In this document: piece by piece, positions 29,942 through 38,710 of the stretch | Position numbering within the stretch: the stretch's first letter is position 1 | How the letters are laid out: every line of letters starts with the position of its first letter | Assembly (NCBI RefSeq): GCF_016757755.1 | Contig: NZ_CP068437.1 | Span: forward strand, 5,242,510-5,306,509 | Direction: 5' to 3' | From: Shewanella sp. KX20019 | Lineage (GTDB): Bacteria > Pseudomonadota > Gammaproteobacteria > Enterobacterales > Shewanellaceae | DNA length: 64,000 nt | The notes under the pieces: model-generated | Told to the model about the DNA's origin: nothing | Databases searched by the model: none | Seen by the model: the letters and a program-made list of their open reading frames with translations, nothing else | Made by a program: the position numbers and the translations under genes

Positions 29942-30139
29942 ATGCAGGTCGAAATCTATAATAACAGGTCACTTTGTTCCGAAACCAAGCACATATCTCA
30001 GGCGTTACTCATCTTGCTTTCTAAAGGACTCCCTTTAGATGAGCTCCCTCAAGTCAAGGAATTAATATTGGCTGGCGACGAATTCGAATTTAAAAATGCG
30101 TATATTATTCGCCTACACAAGAAAAGCCTAAGGCCATAA
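29942..30139 (+). CDS. Small hypothetical protein downstream of pstB
   Basis: A 65-residue protein I do not recognise. It has no membrane segment or signal, and is predicted to be a small helical cytoplasmic protein, with a basic C-terminus (LHKKSLRP). An AGGG site lies 5-8 bases before the ATG. It lies 244 bp after pstB and 138 bp before another small gene on the same strand. Coding status rests on the ribosome-binding site and balanced composition, so it is uncertain. Confidence 0.5.
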   Translation: MQVEIYNNRSLCSETKHISQALLILLSKGLPLDELPQVKELILAGDEFEFKNAYIIRLHKKSLRP

Positions 30140-30277
30140 AAAGATAATACAAAAGGGTAACGTATTAATATGTACTCCCCCTCGAATGAGCTAACTTTGA
30201 CCTGCTAACTTGTTTAAATTTTGTTAATAAGTTAGCTTCGAACTATGGGTTAATCATATACAGGGGATACTACTTAT

Positions 30278-30553
30278 ATGGAAAGAATCAGAGAAGCTCA
30301 AGATCACTTAATAAGTGAGTTCGAAATCTATAATAATGCCGCGGCTAAAAAGCTCCCTCCTCTTGATATTGATTGCCCGGAAAAGCTCGAAACCATGCTG
30401 GAGTTTGTCACTCGGCGAGAAACATTAAAACAAGCTAAAAAACTCAGCTCGCCACCCGCAGGAAAACTCAAAGCGGCAATTGCAGACACCCTGTTACTAC
30501 TGGATAATTTCGATATTAAAATAGCAAAAGAAAAAGGGGCAGCCGAGAAGTAG
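30278..30553 (+). CDS. Small hypothetical protein before glmS terminator
   Basis: A 91-residue protein of unknown function. It is charged and helix-rich, with a run of Lys and Glu (about 45-90) and no membrane segment. GGGGA lies 9 bases before the ATG. It shares a bidirectional terminator with the convergent glmS gene. No family was recognised. Confidence 0.6.
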   Translation: MERIREAQDHLISEFEIYNNAAAKKLPPLDIDCPEKLETMLEFVTRRETLKQAKKLSSPPAGKLKAAIADTLLLLDNFDIKIAKEKGAAEK

Positions 30554-30575
30554 CTCGGCGCTTTTGAACTGCATT

Positions 30576-30607
30576 AAAAAAGCCCCCTATATTTAGGAGG
30601 CTTTTTT
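30576..30607. terminator. Bidirectional terminator between small ORF and glmS
   Basis: An A6-GCC-C-CCT stem at 30576-30588 pairs with AGG-A-GGC-T6 around a 6-base loop. It is symmetrical and should stop both the rightward small gene and leftward glmS. Confidence 0.9.
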
Positions 30608-30630
30608 GTTTTTTAGCACTTAAATAATGT

Positions 30631-32460
30631 TTATTCTACCGTTACTGATTTAGCTAAGTTACGGGGTTGGTCTACATCAGTACCTTTAATCAAAGCCACA
30701 TGGTATGACAACAGTTGCAGAGGGATAGTGTAGATAAGCGGTGCCATAAACTCATCACAATGAGGCACAGGGATCACTTTCATGGTGTCATCTGACTCAA
30801 ACTCAGCATCTACATCCGCAAACACATACATTAAACCACCACGAGCGCGTACTTCTTCAACGTTAGATTTAAGCTTTTCAAGTAGCTCATTATTTGGGGC
30901 TACAACGATAACAGGCATATCAGCATCAATCAGTGCCAGTGGACCATGCTTAAGCTCACCCGATGCATATGCTTCGGCGTGAATATAAGAGATCTCTTTT
31001 AGCTTCAACGCACCTTCCATCGCAATAGGGTATTGATCCCCACGACCCAAGAACAGAGCATGGTGCTTATCAGCAAAGTCTTCTGCAAGTTCTGCGATGG
31101 CATCGTCTAAACCTAATGCTTGTTCAACTTTAGCGGGCATAGACTGCAAGCTCTGGGTAATATCAGCTTCCATCTCTGCAGACATACCATTATGGCGACC
31201 AATCACAGTGGTTAACATTAGTAAGCCCGCAAGTTGCACAGTAAACGCTTTAGTAGAGGCAACACCAATTTCGACACCCGCTTTCATCATGTAAGCCATA
31301 TCAGACTCACGGACTAACGATGAGCCGGGAGCATTACAGATAGTCAACGTGGCTTTGTAGCCCATCTCTTTTGCTAAACGCATTGCTGCTAAGGTGTCAG
31401 CTGTTTCACCTGACTGTGAAATTGTCACTAACAAGCTATTTGGGAAAAGATGCGACTTACGGTAGCGGAACTCAGATGCTATTTCGACGTTACAAGAAAC
31501 CCCCGCCCAATCTTCTAACCAATAACGCGCCGCCATACCTGCGTGATAACTAGTACCACAGGCGATGATCTGTACGTGCTTAATGTCTTTTAAGAATTCA
31601 GCTGCATTTTCACCAAAAGCTGAATCTAGAACTTTACCACCCGCGATTCGGCCTTCAAGGGTATGTGCTATCGCAGTTGGCTGCTCATAGATCTCCTTGA
31701 GCATATAGTGACGATATTCACCTTTATCACCGGCATCATGGGTGACTTCAGACTCTTTCATTTCACGCTCAACGGCATTGCCATCAACATCAAAGATATT
31801 AACTTCACGACGAGTCACTTCTGCAACATCACCCTCCTCAAGAAAAGCAAAAGAGCGAGTCACTGGTAGTAACGCTAACTGATCGGAAGCAACAAAGTTT
31901 TCACCCAAGCCATAACCAATCACTAATGGGCTGCCACTACGTGCAACGATCATACGTTGGCTATCCGTACGGTCGATAACCACAGTACCGTAAGCACCTT
32001 CTAACTGTTTAACTGCCACTTGAACTGCAGCTAGTAAAGTGTCGTGAGTTTTAAGCTCATGATGGACCAAGTGACAAATAACTTCGGTATCAGTGTCTGA
32101 TGCAAAGGTATAACCTAAGCCTTTAAGCATAGTACGTAGCTTATTATGGTTTTCGATAATACCGTTATGTACCACGGCAATATCACCTTCTGACTGATGT
32201 GGATGCGCATTGCGCTCATTTGGCTCACCGTGGGTAGCCCAACGAGTATGTGCAATACCAGTACCACCAATAAGCGGCTGTACTTCAAGTGCTGATGACA
32301 ACTCCTGGACCTTACCAACACGACGAGTACGGCTTAATTGACCATTATTAAGTACAGCAACACCTGCCGAGTCATAACCACGGTATTCAAGTCGTCTTAA
32401 TCCTTCAACTAGAATTTCTGCAACATCCCTTTGCGCTACTGCGCCTACTATTCCACACAT
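30631..32460 (-). CDS. glmS: Glutamine-fructose-6-phosphate aminotransferase (isomerizing)
   Basis: GlmS makes glucosamine 6-phosphate from fructose 6-phosphate and glutamine, the first step to UDP-GlcNAc for peptidoglycan and LPS. The 609-residue protein starts MCGIVGA with the catalytic Cys2, has a glutamine amidotransferase domain (about 2-220) and two SIS domains (about 285-425 and 455-595), and ends LAKSVTVE. An AGG lies about 8 bases before the ATG. A DeoR-type regulator is 83 bp upstream on the same strand. Its conserved 3' end is the usual Tn7 target; no Tn7 is present here. Confidence 0.98.
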   Translation of the reverse strand: MCGIVGAVAQRDVAEILVEGLRRLEYRGYDSAGVAVLNNGQLSRTRRVGKVQELSSALEVQPLIGGTGIAHTRWATHGEPNERNAHPHQSEGDIAVVHNGIIENHNKLRTMLKGLGYTFASDTDTEVICHLVHHELKTHDTLLAAVQVAVKQLEGAYGTVVIDRTDSQRMIVARSGSPLVIGYGLGENFVASDQLALLPVTRSFAFLEEGDVAEVTRREVNIFDVDGNAVEREMKESEVTHDAGDKGEYRHYMLKEIYEQPTAIAHTLEGRIAGGKVLDSAFGENAAEFLKDIKHVQIIACGTSYHAGMAARYWLEDWAGVSCNVEIASEFRYRKSHLFPNSLLVTISQSGETADTLAAMRLAKEMGYKATLTICNAPGSSLVRESDMAYMMKAGVEIGVASTKAFTVQLAGLLMLTTVIGRHNGMSAEMEADITQSLQSMPAKVEQALGLDDAIAELAEDFADKHHALFLGRGDQYPIAMEGALKLKEISYIHAEAYASGELKHGPLALIDADMPVIVVAPNNELLEKLKSNVEEVRARGGLMYVFADVDAEFESDDTMKVIPVPHCDEFMAPLIYTIPLQLLSYHVALIKGTDVDQPRNLAKSVTVE

Positions 32461-32543
32461 ATTGATTACCTGGACTCTCTAATTAAGAGTTAATTTGAAA
32501 TTAAAAATGAAGTTGATATTGCTATTAAATAACGTCTATTCAG

Positions 32544-33314
32544 TTATTCGATATACGGTGCGAGAATGACTCTCACGCCATGTTTTGAAATACTCTCAAC
32601 CGCCTCAGCAGGGAGCTTGTCATCAGAAACAAGCACGCTGATATTACTCCAAGGCAGTTCTAAATTCGGAATGCGTCGACCTAGTTTTTCCGATTCAAGC
32701 ATCACCACCACTTCACGTGATACTTCAGCCATCACCTTACTCAGTCCCGTCAGCTCATTAAAGGTCGTCGTGCCACGCTCAAGATCAATACCATCGGCAC
32801 CAATAAACAGTTGGTCAAAATTATATGAACGTAAAACCTGCTCTGCGATTTGTCCTTGAAAGGATTCAGAGTGCGGATCCCAAGTACCGCCTGTCATTAG
32901 CAGTGTTGGCTCATTCTCAAGCTCATGAATTGCATTCGCCAGCGCTAATGAATTAGTCATAACCAGTAAGCCACGCTTGGCATTAAGTTGAGCAACAATG
33001 CCTGATGTTGTACTGCCACTATCGATGATTATGCGGTTGTGGTCGTTAATAAGCTCTGCTGCGGCCTTGGCGATAGCAAGCTTGTTAGGCGCTATTTTAG
33101 CGCTAAACTGCCGAGTTACTTCATCTGGTACCGCGACAGCACCACCATATCGCCTCAGTAACAGGCCAGTTTTTTCTAAGGTGGCTAGATCTTTACGAAT
33201 GGTCACTTCAGATGTTTCGAAACGTAAGGACAACTCTTCAACACTCACCTCGCCTTGCTCATTAAGCAGGCTAATAATGCTGTGACGTCGTTGTTGAGTG
33301 TTGCGTTTATTCAT
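32544..33314 (-). CDS. DeoR/GlpR-family transcriptional regulator upstream of glmS
   Basis: A 256-residue DNA-binding regulator. The N-terminal helix-turn-helix (about 4-55, RRHSIISLLNEQGEVSVEELS) has the DeoR signature, and the C-terminal domain (about 70-235) is the sugar-phosphate sensing fold with DSGSTTSGI and GADGIDLERG. The start MNKRNTQQ at 33314 is preferred to one three codons upstream. It precedes glmS on the same strand, as does GlmR of Pseudomonas, so amino-sugar control is plausible. A perfect 13-bp inverted repeat lies just upstream and is a likely autoregulatory operator. Confidence 0.88.
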   Translation of the reverse strand: MNKRNTQQRRHSIISLLNEQGEVSVEELSLRFETSEVTIRKDLATLEKTGLLLRRYGGAVAVPDEVTRQFSAKIAPNKLAIAKAAAELINDHNRIIIDSGSTTSGIVAQLNAKRGLLVMTNSLALANAIHELENEPTLLMTGGTWDPHSESFQGQIAEQVLRSYNFDQLFIGADGIDLERGTTTFNELTGLSKVMAEVSREVVVMLESEKLGRRIPNLELPWSNISVLVSDDKLPAEAVESISKHGVRVILAPYIE

Positions 33315-33323
33315 AAACCACAT

Positions 33324-33368
33324 TTAAGTTTCGTTTCGAAAGATAGATTATAGCCAAACGAAACTTAA
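33324..33368. promoter_or_regulatory. Candidate operator: 13-bp inverted repeat upstream of the DeoR-type gene
   Basis: TTAAGTTTCGTTT at 33324-33336 and AAACGAAACTTAA at 33356-33368 are exact reverse complements, spaced by 19 bp. A third partial half-site (TTTTGAAACTTA) follows at about 33376. DeoR-family repressors often bind such spaced repeats, so this is probably the site for the adjacent regulator. No T-run suggests a terminator instead. Confidence 0.65.
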
Positions 33369-33414
33369 AAGCTAGTTTTGAAACTTACAAAGCGGTTATT
33401 AGTCAAATTTTAGC

Positions 33415-33446
33415 CAAAAAAAAGCCTCTATCTTTCAATAGAGGCT
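33415..33446 (-). terminator. Terminator after TonB receptor
   Basis: AGCCTCTAT and ATAGAGGCT form a 9-bp perfect stem with a 6-base loop, followed on the minus strand by T8. It lies 20 bp past the receptor stop. Confidence 0.9.
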
Positions 33447-33465
33447 AACTATTTTGCTTATCAGT

Positions 33466-35598
33466 TTAGAACTTAGCTTCTAATGCCAAGCTAAAGTGAC
33501 GACCTTCACCAACGGTAACATCAGTGTTAGTACCACCCGCTAGATAATCTACATCGAATAGGTTTTTAACGTTAACACGTACGCTAACATCGCTACCCAT
33601 TACATCCATAGTGTATGCCGCGCCCATATCAAAACGAACATAACCATCTTTAGCAATTGTATTACTAGTATTAGCAAAACGCTCACCAACATAGATAGCA
33701 CCGAAGTTAATCGCCAGCTCTTCAGTCATCTCATAGCGAGTCCATACGTTAGCTGACCACTCAGGAGCATCGACTGGTGTCATACCATTCAAGTTATCGC
33801 TTTCAGGACGGACATATTCAGCATCGAGGTACATCATAGAACCAGTCATAAACCACTTGTCACTAACCTGGCCTTGAGCCCCCATTTCGAAACCAGTATG
33901 ACGCTGCTCACCACTTTGAGTCGTCTTAGTTTCTTCGCTGCCTTCAATCTCTTCTTTAACAGTAACGTTTGACACTGTGATATCAAATATTGCGCCTGTT
34001 AGTAGCAAGCTGCCATCAAATAGTTCCCATTTAGTACCTATTTCGTACTGCTCACCATACTCAGGGTCTAAGTTAGTGCCATCATTAATATCATTATCAT
34101 CATTAACAATGCCTTGCGGTGTGAAACTCTTAGAATAGTTCACATAGATGCTACCATTCTCTGCAGGAGAGTAGATTGCACCAAATTTAGGAGATACGGC
34201 GTAACTGTTACCACCGTCAGCATCTTTCTTTTGTTCATCGTAACGAACGCCTGCAAGTACTTGCCATTCATCAGTAATGGTCACTAGATCTTGAACGTAG
34301 AAGCCATAATGCTTATAGCTGCTTTCGTAAAGGGTTTCATCACGGTTATAATCAAGATCTGGCTTAGGTAACGGTTGGCCAGGCATAACTAGTTGTTTCT
34401 TTGGACCTGATTCTTTTAACTGTCCATAGTAGTAATCAAGCATGTTTGCACCAATAAGCAGCTGGTGCTCAATATCGCCCGTATAGATATTACCTGTGAA
34501 ATCAACATAACCTGTTTTATGCTGCCAATCATCATAACGATCGAATGGGCTAACATAATAACCATCGGTGAATGGATCTTCTGAGCCACTGATCAGTGAT
34601 GGAGATGAATCTAAACGTTGGCGGTTAAACTGCTGATCGTTATAACCCGCCTTCACTTGCCACTCATCAGATAGGTGGTAAGTTAAATCGGCACCCATAT
34701 TTGAGATAGTATTATCGGTAAATGCCCAAGGCTGATCCCAAATAATGTCGCTACCACCAATCAAGTCACCGCTGCTATCTAACCAACCACCACGATCAAT
34801 ACCGGTTTTATCTTGGGTATAGTCGTATTTAAGTGAAAGTAATAAGTCATCAGTGATATCAAACTCAAGGTTTAGATAGCCCAACCAGCGATCACGCTCT
34901 TGGTTTGAACCATCTTGATATTCGCGCCAGTATTGAGTGTCTTGCTTTACAAGCACGGTACGGTAACGAATAGTTTCTGATTCATTTAAGCTACCACCGG
35001 CATCTAATTGAAAGCGTGTTGAGCCGTGCTCATCGGTATCAAAACCAATGTCTAACATAGTTTCAGCTGTTGGTTTTTTGGTTACCATGTTAATCAGTCC
35101 GCCTGGGCCTGATTGACCATAAAGCATGCTTGAAGGGCCTTTCAGCACTTCAACTTGCTGCAGCGTTTCGATTGGCTGAACATAGTGAGACCATTGTTGC
35201 TGGCCATTGATCAAATAGCCTGAACCTGATGATAACTCAAACCCACGGATACTAAAGACTTGACGGTTCCACTTTTCACTACCACCAGTCACACTTGAGT
35301 CGTTAACTAAAACTTCACCAAGGTTGGTTGCTAATTGCTCGTCAGTAATAAAGTCTGGGATCACAGCGACTGATTGCGGCGTATCAAGAATGTCGATATC
35401 ACCACGCATTGCACCTGAAGATGAACCAATTTTATAGTCGTTAAAACTACGTCCTGTAACAGTAATACGTTCGATGTCACTGTTAACGACAACATTGGAT
35501 TCTGCTGCAACATCTTCAGCAAAAGCGGTTGATGATGCTAAAGCTGCAACAACTGCAAGACCGATACGAGAAAACTTAAAAGACGCCTGAAAAGACAT
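33466..35598 (-). CDS. TonB-dependent siderophore receptor (FhuE/FpvA-like)
   Basis: A 710-residue outer-membrane receptor. It has a signal peptide (cut near residue 27, AFA), a TonB box near 43-49 (ERITVTG), a plug with DTPQSVAVIP, FSIRGF and VEVLKGPSSMLYGQSGPGGLIN, and a barrel ending in a terminal phenylalanine (LEAKF). The plug pattern is that of the siderophore receptor family for hydroxamate-type ligands, unlike the FecA-like receptor at 3 kb. The ATG at 35598 with GGGGT before it is preferred over a TTG four codons upstream. A Fur-like site lies about 50 bp upstream. No exporter or synthetase gene adjoins it. Confidence 0.9.
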   Translation of the reverse strand: MSFQASFKFSRIGLAVVAALASSTAFAEDVAAESNVVVNSDIERITVTGRSFNDYKIGSSSGAMRGDIDILDTPQSVAVIPDFITDEQLATNLGEVLVNDSSVTGGSEKWNRQVFSIRGFELSSGSGYLINGQQQWSHYVQPIETLQQVEVLKGPSSMLYGQSGPGGLINMVTKKPTAETMLDIGFDTDEHGSTRFQLDAGGSLNESETIRYRTVLVKQDTQYWREYQDGSNQERDRWLGYLNLEFDITDDLLLSLKYDYTQDKTGIDRGGWLDSSGDLIGGSDIIWDQPWAFTDNTISNMGADLTYHLSDEWQVKAGYNDQQFNRQRLDSSPSLISGSEDPFTDGYYVSPFDRYDDWQHKTGYVDFTGNIYTGDIEHQLLIGANMLDYYYGQLKESGPKKQLVMPGQPLPKPDLDYNRDETLYESSYKHYGFYVQDLVTITDEWQVLAGVRYDEQKKDADGGNSYAVSPKFGAIYSPAENGSIYVNYSKSFTPQGIVNDDNDINDGTNLDPEYGEQYEIGTKWELFDGSLLLTGAIFDITVSNVTVKEEIEGSEETKTTQSGEQRHTGFEMGAQGQVSDKWFMTGSMMYLDAEYVRPESDNLNGMTPVDAPEWSANVWTRYEMTEELAINFGAIYVGERFANTSNTIAKDGYVRFDMGAAYTMDVMGSDVSVRVNVKNLFDVDYLAGGTNTDVTVGEGRHFSLALEAKF

Positions 35599-35648
35599 AG
35601 CCAACCCCAAAAATGAAACCGAAATGTAATAATTGGCAGTAATATAAA

Positions 35649-35663
35649 TGAGAATCGTTTTTA
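35649..35663 (-). promoter_or_regulatory. Probable Fur box upstream of TonB receptor
   Basis: TGAGAATCGTTTTTA is a degenerate 7-1-7 Fur motif with several mismatches but the common TGAGAAT half. It is located in the leader of the receptor gene. Confidence 0.55.
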
Positions 35664-35863
35664 TTTATAGCTCTTTACCTGTTTTTACATTGTCAACGTG
35701 AACCGGCGCAAGAAACAAACAAAACAGAAACAAAAGAAAACAAAAAACAAACAAACGAGACGGTATGTATCACCGTTGTTCTAATGGGATATATCTAGAT
35801 TTGGTGTAGCAGAACAGTAAGATATAAGGCTGGTGTTACTTTCATATATTAGAGCTATAAAGC

Positions 35864-35893
35864 AAAAAAGCGACCTTACTTGGTCGCTTTTTT
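35864..35893 (-). terminator. Terminator after glmU
   Basis: AAAAAAGCGACC pairs with GGTCGCTTTTTT around a 6-base loop, with T-runs on either strand. It is 16 bp past the glmU stop. Confidence 0.92.
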
Positions 35894-35908
35894 ACTGCAG
35901 CTAATGAG

Positions 35909-37276
35909 TTACTTCTTCGGTAGCTTTACCGGTCTTACCCAAGCTGATATATGACGCTGCTTAACACGAGTAATAACAAGTTCGTCAGCTGCTACATCTT
36001 TGGTAATTGTAGAACCAGCCCCTAACGTAGCGCCTTTGCCAATGGTAACTGGTGCAATCAGCTGCGTATCACTGCCAACAAATACGTTGTCTTCGATAAC
36101 CGTTAAAAACTTATTTGCGCCATCATAGTTGCAAGTAATAGTACCTGCGCCAATATTTACACCACTGCCTATCTGTGCGTCACCAATATAGGCCAAGTGA
36201 CCCGCTTTAGAACCTTTACCTAATACCGCTTTCTTGATCTCGACAAAATTACCTACATGGGCATCTTCTTTAAGCTCTGCGCCGGGACGTAAACGCGCAA
36301 AAGGACCCGCACTCGCATCAACGCCGACTTTGGCATTCTCAATAATCGAGTAAGGCTTAATAACAGCATTGTCACTAATATCACAATCGATAAGAATTGC
36401 ACCTGCGCCAATAGTGACGTTATTCCCAATAGTCACTTTACCTTCGATAATGACGTTAATATCGATCATTACATCCATACCGACAGTAACATCACCACGA
36501 ATATCAATACGGGCCGGATCACGCAAGTTTGCGCCTTCAAGCATCAATTTTTCAGCAGCACGAGCTTGGTATGCACGTTCTAGCTGAGCCAGCTGTACAC
36601 GATTATTAGCACCTTCAACTTCAACAGCGGATTCAGGCTGCGCAGTCGTAATAGCTACGCCCTCTTTGTGAGCCATGGCTACAATGTCAGTAAGATAGTA
36701 TTCGCCCTGGGCATTGTCTGATGACAATTGGCCTAACCAAGACTTAAGCTGCTTACCGGGCGCAGCCATAATGCCAGTATTCACTTCATTAATAGCTAAC
36801 TGCTCAGCATTAGCATCTTTTTGCTCAATAATGCCGACAACTTTTCCAGCCTCACGCATAATGCGACCGTAGCCCATTGGGTTAGGTAAGTTTACCGTAA
36901 GAATAGCTAAACCACCTTTTTCATGGGCAGCCAATAATGACTCAAGTGTAGAAGCTTGAATAAGTGGGACGTCACCGTAGAGAATAAGCACAGTGTCATC
37001 GTCACTAATATTATCATTAGCTTGTGCAACGGCATGGCCCGTACCTAACTGCTCTGCTTGCAGTACCCAATTAAGCTGTTGTTCACCAAGTTTAGCTTGC
37101 AGCTTATCAGCACCATAACCATAAACAAGTTGAATAGCATCGCTGCCCACTTGCTGCGCTGTATCAATCACATGCTGAACCATGCTTTTATGGGCGATAG
37201 GGTGAAGTACTTTGGGAAGATCTGAGCGCATGCGGGTTCCCTTGCCTGCTGCCAAAATCACTACATTCAGTGCCAT
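35909..37276 (-). CDS. glmU: Bifunctional UDP-N-acetylglucosamine pyrophosphorylase / glucosamine-1-phosphate acetyltransferase
   Basis: GlmU acetylates glucosamine 1-phosphate and joins it to UTP, giving UDP-GlcNAc for cell wall and LPS. The 455-residue protein has the nucleotidyltransferase motif LAAGKGTRM (8-16), then a left-handed beta-helix built of hexapeptide repeats (about 250-440), ending in the acetyltransferase site with GTITCNYDGANK. It is downstream of the atp operon, as in E. coli (atpC-glmU-glmS), though here a ychN-like gene and a repeat array intervene. Confidence 0.98.
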   Translation of the reverse strand: MALNVVILAAGKGTRMRSDLPKVLHPIAHKSMVQHVIDTAQQVGSDAIQLVYGYGADKLQAKLGEQQLNWVLQAEQLGTGHAVAQANDNISDDDTVLILYGDVPLIQASTLESLLAAHEKGGLAILTVNLPNPMGYGRIMREAGKVVGIIEQKDANAEQLAINEVNTGIMAAPGKQLKSWLGQLSSDNAQGEYYLTDIVAMAHKEGVAITTAQPESAVEVEGANNRVQLAQLERAYQARAAEKLMLEGANLRDPARIDIRGDVTVGMDVMIDINVIIEGKVTIGNNVTIGAGAILIDCDISDNAVIKPYSIIENAKVGVDASAGPFARLRPGAELKEDAHVGNFVEIKKAVLGKGSKAGHLAYIGDAQIGSGVNIGAGTITCNYDGANKFLTVIEDNVFVGSDTQLIAPVTIGKGATLGAGSTITKDVAADELVITRVKQRHISAWVRPVKLPKK

Positions 37277-37375
37277 TACTAGATCCTTAAGGTGTTGCTT
37301 GTTTATAAATTTTTTTGAACGCTGATTTTAAGCTAAATGGGTCCTAAAAGCGACTTTAGTGTCAGCGTACGAACA

Positions 37376-37732
37376 TTAAAAGGTCACAGTTTTATCTGCC
37401 ATTAACACCCATTGAGCAAGATCATCCATCGTCGCCACTTCACATCCATCAATAACCGCTAATTTTGTTAATCCACGCGCATGCATACATGAGCCGCAAA
37501 ACTTCACTTGGGTATTTTGCGCAATAACAATCTCTAGCATTTGCTGGATATTATAGCCTTCGGTGGGGTTTTGCTTGGGTAAAACGGCTGTAATTGCATC
37601 AGACAATAAGAACAGACTCAGCTTTGCTGGTGGGCTGTCTTGCTCATTGAGCTGGATTGCTAAGCGCAGAGCATTGAACAGTCTTTCTGAGCCATAAGGA
37701 GCATCATTAACGATAATTAGAATGTGTTGCAT
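37376..37732 (-). CDS. DsrE-family protein YchN-like
   Basis: A 118-residue DsrE/DsrF-like protein closely resembling E. coli YchN (NDAPYGSERLFNALRLAI; EGYNIQQMLEI; DLAQWVLMADKTVTF). The family includes sulfur-relay proteins and forms hexamers. The KFCGSCMHARG segment with two cysteines is where a reactive cysteine sits in relatives. The start at 37732 gives the family length; an in-frame ATG six codons upstream at 37750 is possible. No clear ribosome-binding site distinguishes them. Its upstream side is bordered by a heptamer repeat array about 120 bp away. Confidence 0.85.
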   Translation of the reverse strand: MQHILIIVNDAPYGSERLFNALRLAIQLNEQDSPPAKLSLFLLSDAITAVLPKQNPTEGYNIQQMLEIVIAQNTQVKFCGSCMHARGLTKLAVIDGCEVATMDDLAQWVLMADKTVTF

Positions 37733-37867
37733 AGAAGGGGTCTCAGGCATTTAATCGCCAGATGGTAACACTCAAGTTGGCTAAGCGGTCTTACTTAGAT
37801 CACGTTCTAAGATTGTCAGATATGAGACGGCATAAATGCCGACCTACAACGAAGCTTATGGGCTTGA

Positions 37868-38031
37868 GTGCTAGGTGCTAGGTGCTAGGTGCTAGGTGCT
37901 AGGTGCTAGGTGCTAGGTGCTAGGTGCTAGGTGCTAGGTGCTAGGTGCTAGGTGCTAGGTGCTAGGTGCTAGGTGCTAGGTGCTAGGTGCTAGGTGCTAG
38001 GTGCTAGGTGCTAGGTGCTAGGTGCTAGGTG
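37868..38031. repeat. Tandem array of 7-bp unit GTGCTAG, 23 copies
   Basis: From 37868 to 38028 the unit GTGCTAG repeats 23 times without a visible error, plus three bases of a 24th copy. Because 7 is not divisible by 3, every frame on either strand meets TAG, so the array cannot encode protein. It sits in the 470-bp gap between the ychN-like gene and atpC. Beyond the terminator at 38173 nothing else is recognised in the gap. Confidence 0.97.
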
Positions 38032-38172
38032 GGGAATGTAGCGGTTAATTGACCCGTTTCAAATTGTTTATTCACTTTTTACGCTTTATATTTTGCTTTA
38101 CCCGCTTTCCCATCTTAGTTCTTCAGCGGCTCTTCCTCGAACCTTTCTTAGCTTTTACCTTTCTTTAGGCAC

Positions 38173-38206
38173 AAAAAAGGCGCTTACCTTTCGGTAAACG
38201 CCTTTT
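38173..38206 (-). terminator. Terminator of the atp operon
   Basis: GGCGTTTACC/GGTAAGCGCC stem with a GAAA-type loop, followed on the minus strand by TTTTTTG. It lies 17 bp past the atpC stop. Confidence 0.92.
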
Positions 38207-38222
38207 ATCACAAACAATAACC

Positions 38223-38651
38223 TTATCTGGCAATGTTCTTCTTGATGGTCTCGACAACGCGAAGCTGAGCAACTGCTTGAGCTAGCTCAATCGCAGCGGC
38301 TGCATAGTTGAAGTCGGCGCCAGCATCCGCCATAGCGGTTTCTGCACGACGCTTCGCTTCTGCAGCGGCTTTCTCGTCAATATCATCGGCACGCATAACG
38401 ACGTCAGCCAATACAGAAACTGAAAAAGGTTGAACTTCCAGGATACCACCTGAAAGATAAAACACTTCTTCTTTTCCATCTTGCTTGACGATGCGCGCCA
38501 TGCCAGGCTTGATATGTGTAAGCAGAGGCGCGTGACCAGGCATAACGCCTAGATCACCTTCTGAACCGGTTACCTGTAGGTGTGCTACAAGACCAGAAAA
38601 GATGCTACTTTCTGCACTTACAATATCAAGCTGTACTGTCATGGCTGCCAT
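38223..38651 (-). CDS. atpC: ATP synthase F1 epsilon subunit
   Basis: The 142-residue epsilon subunit of the central stalk, which can inhibit ATP hydrolysis. It has an N-terminal beta-sandwich with MPGHAPLLTHIKPG and a C-terminal helical hairpin rich in alanine (about 90-140). It is the last gene of the atpIBEFHAGDC operon, 59 bp after atpD, followed by a strong terminator. The length is typical. Confidence 0.97.
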   Translation of the reverse strand: MAAMTVQLDIVSAESSIFSGLVAHLQVTGSEGDLGVMPGHAPLLTHIKPGMARIVKQDGKEEVFYLSGGILEVQPFSVSVLADVVMRADDIDEKAAAEAKRRAETAMADAGADFNYAAAAIELAQAVAQLRVVETIKKNIAR

Positions 38652-38710
38652 CCGTTCTCCTTAAACTAGTTTTCTACACTAACACTTTCACATCAGTGCA
38701 GATTACTGAG

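Noticed and set aside
32708..32723. CACGTG-centred site as a second parS
   Set aside because: Only about 11 of 16 positions match the consensus.
37868..38031. Possible CRISPR array
   Set aside because: The repeat unit is 7 bp and there are no spacers; no cas genes are nearby.
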